Origin: Bacteroidota bacterium | GTDB taxonomy: Bacteria; Bacteroidota; Bacteroidia; Flavobacteriales_D; Crocinitomicaceae | Assembly: GCA_018825925.1 (NCBI GenBank) | Contig: JAHKAT010000016.1 | Coordinates: 1-9,584 of the forward strand | Direction: 5' to 3' | DNA: 9,584 nt | Shown here: positions 6,733 to 9,584 of the stretch, one piece after another | Layout: every line of letters starts with the position of its first letter | Numbering within the stretch: the first letter of the stretch is position 1 | The notes under the pieces: generated by a model | Told to the model about the DNA's origin: nothing | What the model saw: only the letters and a program-made list of their open reading frames with translations | Database searches by the model: none | Translations under genes and position numbers: made by a program

Positions 6733-7971
6733 ATGAATCGAACGAATATTCAACATCTTTTGAGTTTGCCAGTTATTGTGGCTGCCTTGGGCTACTTTGT
6801 AGACATCTATGATTTACTTCTTTTTGGAATCGTTAGAGTGCCTAGTTTAAAATCCTTAGGCTTGAACCCTGATGAAGCGGGAGCGATCATCCTGAACTGG
6901 CAAATGTTTGGTTTGCTTTTAGGAGGTGTTTTATGGGGAGTATTAGGTGATAAAAAGGGTAGACTATCGGTGCTTTTCGGATCAATTTTAGTCTATTCCT
7001 TAGCCAATATTGCTTGTGGATTTTTACCAAAAATGGGGTCTGAAAATTTGGTTTTCTATTATTCCATGTTGCGCTTTATTGCTGGCATTGGTTTGGCGGG
7101 GGAATTAGGTGCTGGAATTACTTTGGTCTCGGAGTCTCTGCCGACACATTTAAGAGCGATTGGCACATCACTAGTGGCTGGTTTTGGATTACTGGGAGCA
7201 GTTGTAGCGAATTTCACAGTTGGTTTATCGCCTGATTGGACCTATGCCTATTTTATTGGTGGCGGCATGGGATTGGCATTGCTTATTTTGCGTATTGGTG
7301 TGGTTGAATCAGGTGTATTTAAAAATATTCAACAAAACAATGAAATCCGTCGGGGAAATTTCTTTGATTTATTTCGTAAAAAAGACCGCTTGATTCGTTA
7401 TTTGAAATGTATTGCAATTGGATTGCCAACTTGGTTTTGCATTGGGATTTTGGCCATGTTCGGAAATCAGTTTGGTGTGGCTTTTGGTCTAGGTGATTCC
7501 ATCTCTCCAGGAGAATGTATTATGTGGGCGTATATCGGAATATCTGCGGGCGATTTTTTAAGTGGTTTTATTTCCAATGCACTTCGTTCTAGGAAAAAAG
7601 CCATTTTAGGAATGTTGATTTTTACTCTTGCTGGAGTGATTTTAATGTTGACAACGAATTATACTTCTGCATCCACCTATTATTTTTATTGTGTTTGGCT
7701 TGGATTAGGCACGGGGTATTGGGCCATGTTTGTGACTATTGGCGCAGAGCATTTTGGTACCAATTTACGTGCTACTGCGGCGACAACAATTCCTAATATG
7801 GTTCGAGGAATGGTGGTGCCAATGGTTTTTTTCTTCGATTTTTTCAAAGTAAATCAAGGTGTTGTTGGTGCGGCAATTTGGGTGGGCTTGGCATGCTTCG
7901 GTCTTGGGATTTATTCAATTATCACAATTCCTGAAACGCATGGAAAAAGCCTTGATTTTATTGAAGAGTAG
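6733..7971 (+). CDS. Major facilitator superfamily transporter, probable metabolite:H+ symporter
   Basis: The 412-residue protein is hydrophobic throughout and fits about 12 transmembrane helices in the inner membrane. Helix 1 contains two acidic residues (D24, D27, in VDIYDLLLFG). The loop between helices 2 and 3 has the MFS signature GDKKGR (72-77). Helices 4-5 show RFIAGIGLAGELGAG (114-128), ESLP (134-137) and RAIGTS (141-146), a pattern shared by the sugar-porter and metabolite:H+ symporter groups. The hydrophilic central loop is at about 195-222, and the C-terminus PETHGKSLDFIEE recalls the PET-G motif of sugar porters. These traits favour uptake of a small organic acid, sugar or osmolyte with protons, but the substrate cannot be named. 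The gene is transcribed alone, divergent from ribD and convergent with waaA. Its ATG at 6733 has no Shine-Dalgarno sequence. Confidence 0.88.
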   Translation: MNRTNIQHLLSLPVIVAALGYFVDIYDLLLFGIVRVPSLKSLGLNPDEAGAIILNWQMFGLLLGGVLWGVLGDKKGRLSVLFGSILVYSLANIACGFLPKMGSENLVFYYSMLRFIAGIGLAGELGAGITLVSESLPTHLRAIGTSLVAGFGLLGAVVANFTVGLSPDWTYAYFIGGGMGLALLILRIGVVESGVFKNIQQNNEIRRGNFFDLFRKKDRLIRYLKCIAIGLPTWFCIGILAMFGNQFGVAFGLGDSISPGECIMWAYIGISAGDFLSGFISNALRSRKKAILGMLIFTLAGVILMLTTNYTSASTYYFYCVWLGLGTGYWAMFVTIGAEHFGTNLRATAATTIPNMVRGMVVPMVFFFDFFKVNQGVVGAAIWVGLACFGLGIYSIITIPETHGKSLDFIEE

Positions 7972-7972
7972 T

Positions 7973-8006
7973 GGGTTTAGAGGAAGAATATTATTTGTCT
8001 AAACTC
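7973..8006 (+). terminator. Possible terminator after the MFS transporter gene
   Basis: GGGTTTAGA (7973-7981) pairs with TCTAAACTC (7998-8006) in a 9-bp stem with one G-T pair and a 16-base loop. A short TTT and AT-rich DNA follow on the plus strand. It begins just after the MFS stop codon and extends into the last codons of the convergent waaA gene. The long loop and poor T tract keep confidence low. Confidence 0.35.
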
Positions 8007-9202
8007 TTTAAAATTTGTTCGGCGACATTTTCTTGAGACAAGAGAAAAACATCGATTTTTTGCTTTATTTCTTCGCCGTGAGTGATTGCGTTTTCAAATG
8101 AAATTTTCAAATCCTCTAAGGTTTTAATTTCAAACCCGATTCCAGAGTCTTTAAATAGATCCGCCTCTGGAAATTTTGTATGCTTTGGCCCAAAAAGAAC
8201 GGGAACCCGAAAAGCAATAGGCTCCAATATGTTGTGTAAACTTCCTTTGAACCCTCCACCGACATAGGCAACTGAGCTAATAGAATAAGCATTCATCAAG
8301 TGACCGATTGTGTCTAAAATTAGAATCTCACCCTTGTTGTTTGAACTAGAAAACTGGGTAAAACGCACTGCGCTTCTTTCTAGTTTCTCTTCGATTTGAC
8401 GAATATGTTTTTCCGAAATGTCATGTGGGGCAATGATTACTTTAAAGGTTCGGAGTTGATTGATGAATGGAAGTAAAACCGCTTCATCCTCTGGCCATGA
8501 AGAACCTATAATAAAGACAGGTGTGCTAGAGCAAAATTCCAATAAGTGTTCATGAGCATTGGCTTTTTTTGCATTTGCAATTACGCGGTCAAAACGAAGA
8601 TCTCCTACCACTTTCACTTTGTTTATTCCAATCGATTGCAGCAGTGATTGAGACTTAGCGTTCTGCACAAAAAAGTACTGTATATTTTTAAGTGTTTTTC
8701 TGAAAAAGGCCCCATAAAACTTAAAAAACACTTGATTTTTGCGAAAAATAGAACATACTGAATAAACAGGAATTCCTTTCCCAGCGCAAAAAGCAATGTG
8801 GTTATGCCAAAATTCGTACTTGATGAATAGAACCTTTTTGGGTTGTATTTTTGAGATAAAACGTTTTGCCTTTTGCTTGGTATCGATAGGGATATAACAA
8901 GCGAAATCTACAGGAGCATTGCGTTTTTTGTAGTGTTGCATACCTGAGGGCGAAAAAAATGTGACAATTATTTTAAGGTCAACATCCTTTTTTTTCATGC
9001 TTTCCATCAAAGGAATTCCTTGATCAAATTCACCCAATGAAGCACAGTGAAACCAAACCCAATCACCTTGTGTGAAATCAAAGTCTTTCCAAGGTTCCTT
9101 CTTTCTACCGTGCCACCATTCGAAGGCCTTTTTATTCCAAAATCCAGCTAGCCAGATCGTTCTAGAATAGAGTAAAACCCCGAAAGTGTATAAGCTTCGC
9201 AT
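7991..9202 (-). CDS. waaA: 3-deoxy-D-manno-octulosonic acid (Kdo) transferase
   Basis: WaaA (KdtA, glycosyltransferase family 30) transfers Kdo from CMP-Kdo to the lipid A precursor at the cytoplasmic face of the inner membrane, an essential early step of lipopolysaccharide synthesis. The 403-residue length is slightly below the common 410-430. Residues 1-21 are a hydrophobic anchor. Family features include ASLGEF (54-59), whose Glu58 matches the catalytic base, the region KYEFWHN (128-134), GDLRFDRV (200-207), IGSSWPEDE (232-240), IIAPHD (256-261) and the sugar-nucleotide site GGGFKGSLHNILEP (315-328). The number of Kdo units added cannot be read from the sequence. The ATG at 9202-9200 overlaps the stop of the upstream gene by one base (TAATG), which suggests coupled translation. 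The gene ends 19 bp from the convergent MFS gene. Confidence 0.95.
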   Translation of the reverse strand: MRSLYTFGVLLYSRTIWLAGFWNKKAFEWWHGRKKEPWKDFDFTQGDWVWFHCASLGEFDQGIPLMESMKKKDVDLKIIVTFFSPSGMQHYKKRNAPVDFACYIPIDTKQKAKRFISKIQPKKVLFIKYEFWHNHIAFCAGKGIPVYSVCSIFRKNQVFFKFYGAFFRKTLKNIQYFFVQNAKSQSLLQSIGINKVKVVGDLRFDRVIANAKKANAHEHLLEFCSSTPVFIIGSSWPEDEAVLLPFINQLRTFKVIIAPHDISEKHIRQIEEKLERSAVRFTQFSSSNNKGEILILDTIGHLMNAYSISSVAYVGGGFKGSLHNILEPIAFRVPVLFGPKHTKFPEADLFKDSGIGFEIKTLEDLKISFENAITHGEEIKQKIDVFLLSQENVAEQILKSLDK

Positions 9203-9584
9203 TAATTATAATAGTATTCTTTTGGCAAGCGTTTGTAAATAGGTATGAACCAACCGAGTCTTAATCCTGCTTGAAAATCTTGTCGTATTTCTTTAGAGAC
9301 AGGATCGTCTGGTCGGTCAAAGAAAATATCTCTTGCATTTCGTGTGAAACCTTGTTGAAAATAAAATCCACCATAAAAATTCAAAACTCCACGATTGGAC
9401 ATTAAAGCATAACCAACAAACTGATGAATGTTAAGCCCATTTGTCAAACGATCGTAACCTTTTCGGTAGTTTAGTTCCAATTGCGGAATTACTTGATCAT
9501 TGGTTTCTATTCGAATTTTAATGGCCGTATAACCAAGTCCACCATGGACAAAAATGCCGCTATTCCCATTTGGGCTCAAAACAG
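9202..9584 (-). CDS. Probable outer-membrane beta-barrel protein, C-terminal part (N-terminus beyond right edge)
   Basis: The frame is open to the window edge and stops at 9204-9202, giving at least 127 codons. A TTG at 9579 could be read as a start, but the frame continues upstream without a stop and the encoded residues look internal, so the gene is almost certainly truncated by the window. The visible part alternates polar and hydrophobic residues in strand-like segments (GYTAIKIRIE, LNFYGGFYFQQGF, QAGLRLGWFIPIY) separated by polar turns, as in the last strands of a small beta-barrel. A conserved-looking RKGYDRLTNG block lies between strands. The C-terminus is rich in tyrosine (KEYYYN). 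I recognise the style of Bacteroidota outer-membrane proteins but cannot name a family with a known function. The one-base overlap with waaA points to an operon and perhaps an envelope-related role. Confidence 0.7.
   Translation of the reverse strand, partial: VLSPNGNSGIFVHGGLGYTAIKIRIETNDQVIPQLELNYRKGYDRLTNGLNIHQFVGYALMSNRGVLNFYGGFYFQQGFTRNARDIFFDRPDDPVSKEIRQDFQAGLRLGWFIPIYKRLPKEYYYN

Noticed and set aside
9577..9579. TTG as the start of a complete 125-residue protein
   Set aside because: The frame stays open to the window edge, there is no signal peptide, and the residues look internal to a barrel, so the gene is more likely partial.

Overview
The window looks like chromosomal core DNA from a member of the Bacteroidota, probably the Flavobacteriales. 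The evidence is low GC content, a transketolase split into half-size subunits, a protein joining a CCDC81-type HU domain to a SPOR domain, near-absence of Shine-Dalgarno sequences before start codons, and promoter-like elements matching the Bacteroidota consensus TTG-N17-23-TAnnTTTG. A Kdo transferase and an apparent beta-barrel protein show a Gram-negative envelope. The lineage is inferred from these traits; there is no rRNA gene. No mobile element, CRISPR array, tRNA or phage gene was seen.

Layout. Positions 1-2086 (minus) carry a transketolase N-terminal subunit followed with no gap by a secreted von Willebrand factor A (VWA) domain protein that runs off the left edge. The VWA gene starts with TTG, so a start-restricted search would miss it. 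A 163-bp divergent region separates this pair from a glyceraldehyde-3-phosphate dehydrogenase (2250-3233, plus). Positions 3280-6663 (minus) hold ribD, a metallo-beta-lactamase-fold hydrolase and the HU/SPOR membrane protein, in that transcription order. A divergent major facilitator superfamily (MFS) transporter (6733-7971, plus) faces waaA (7991-9202, minus). waaA shares one base with the end of an upstream gene that appears to encode an outer-membrane beta-barrel protein and runs off the right edge.

How the genes fit together. Gap and transketolase meet at glyceraldehyde 3-phosphate, in glycolysis/gluconeogenesis and the pentose phosphate pathway. RibD supplies riboflavin. WaaA, the barrel protein, the SPOR protein and the VWA protein all concern the envelope. 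Genes are tightly packed; the longest non-coding stretch is the 163-bp region before gap.

Most of the window is ordinary housekeeping DNA. The points most worth a second look are: (1) the HU/SPOR protein, predicted to place an HU-like domain in the cytoplasm and a peptidoglycan-binding domain in the periplasm; (2) a full-consensus promoter candidate for that gene inside the end of the preceding gene; (3) the TTG-started VWA gene with a rare good Shine-Dalgarno sequence; and (4) a transketolase N-terminal subunit without its C-terminal partner next to it.
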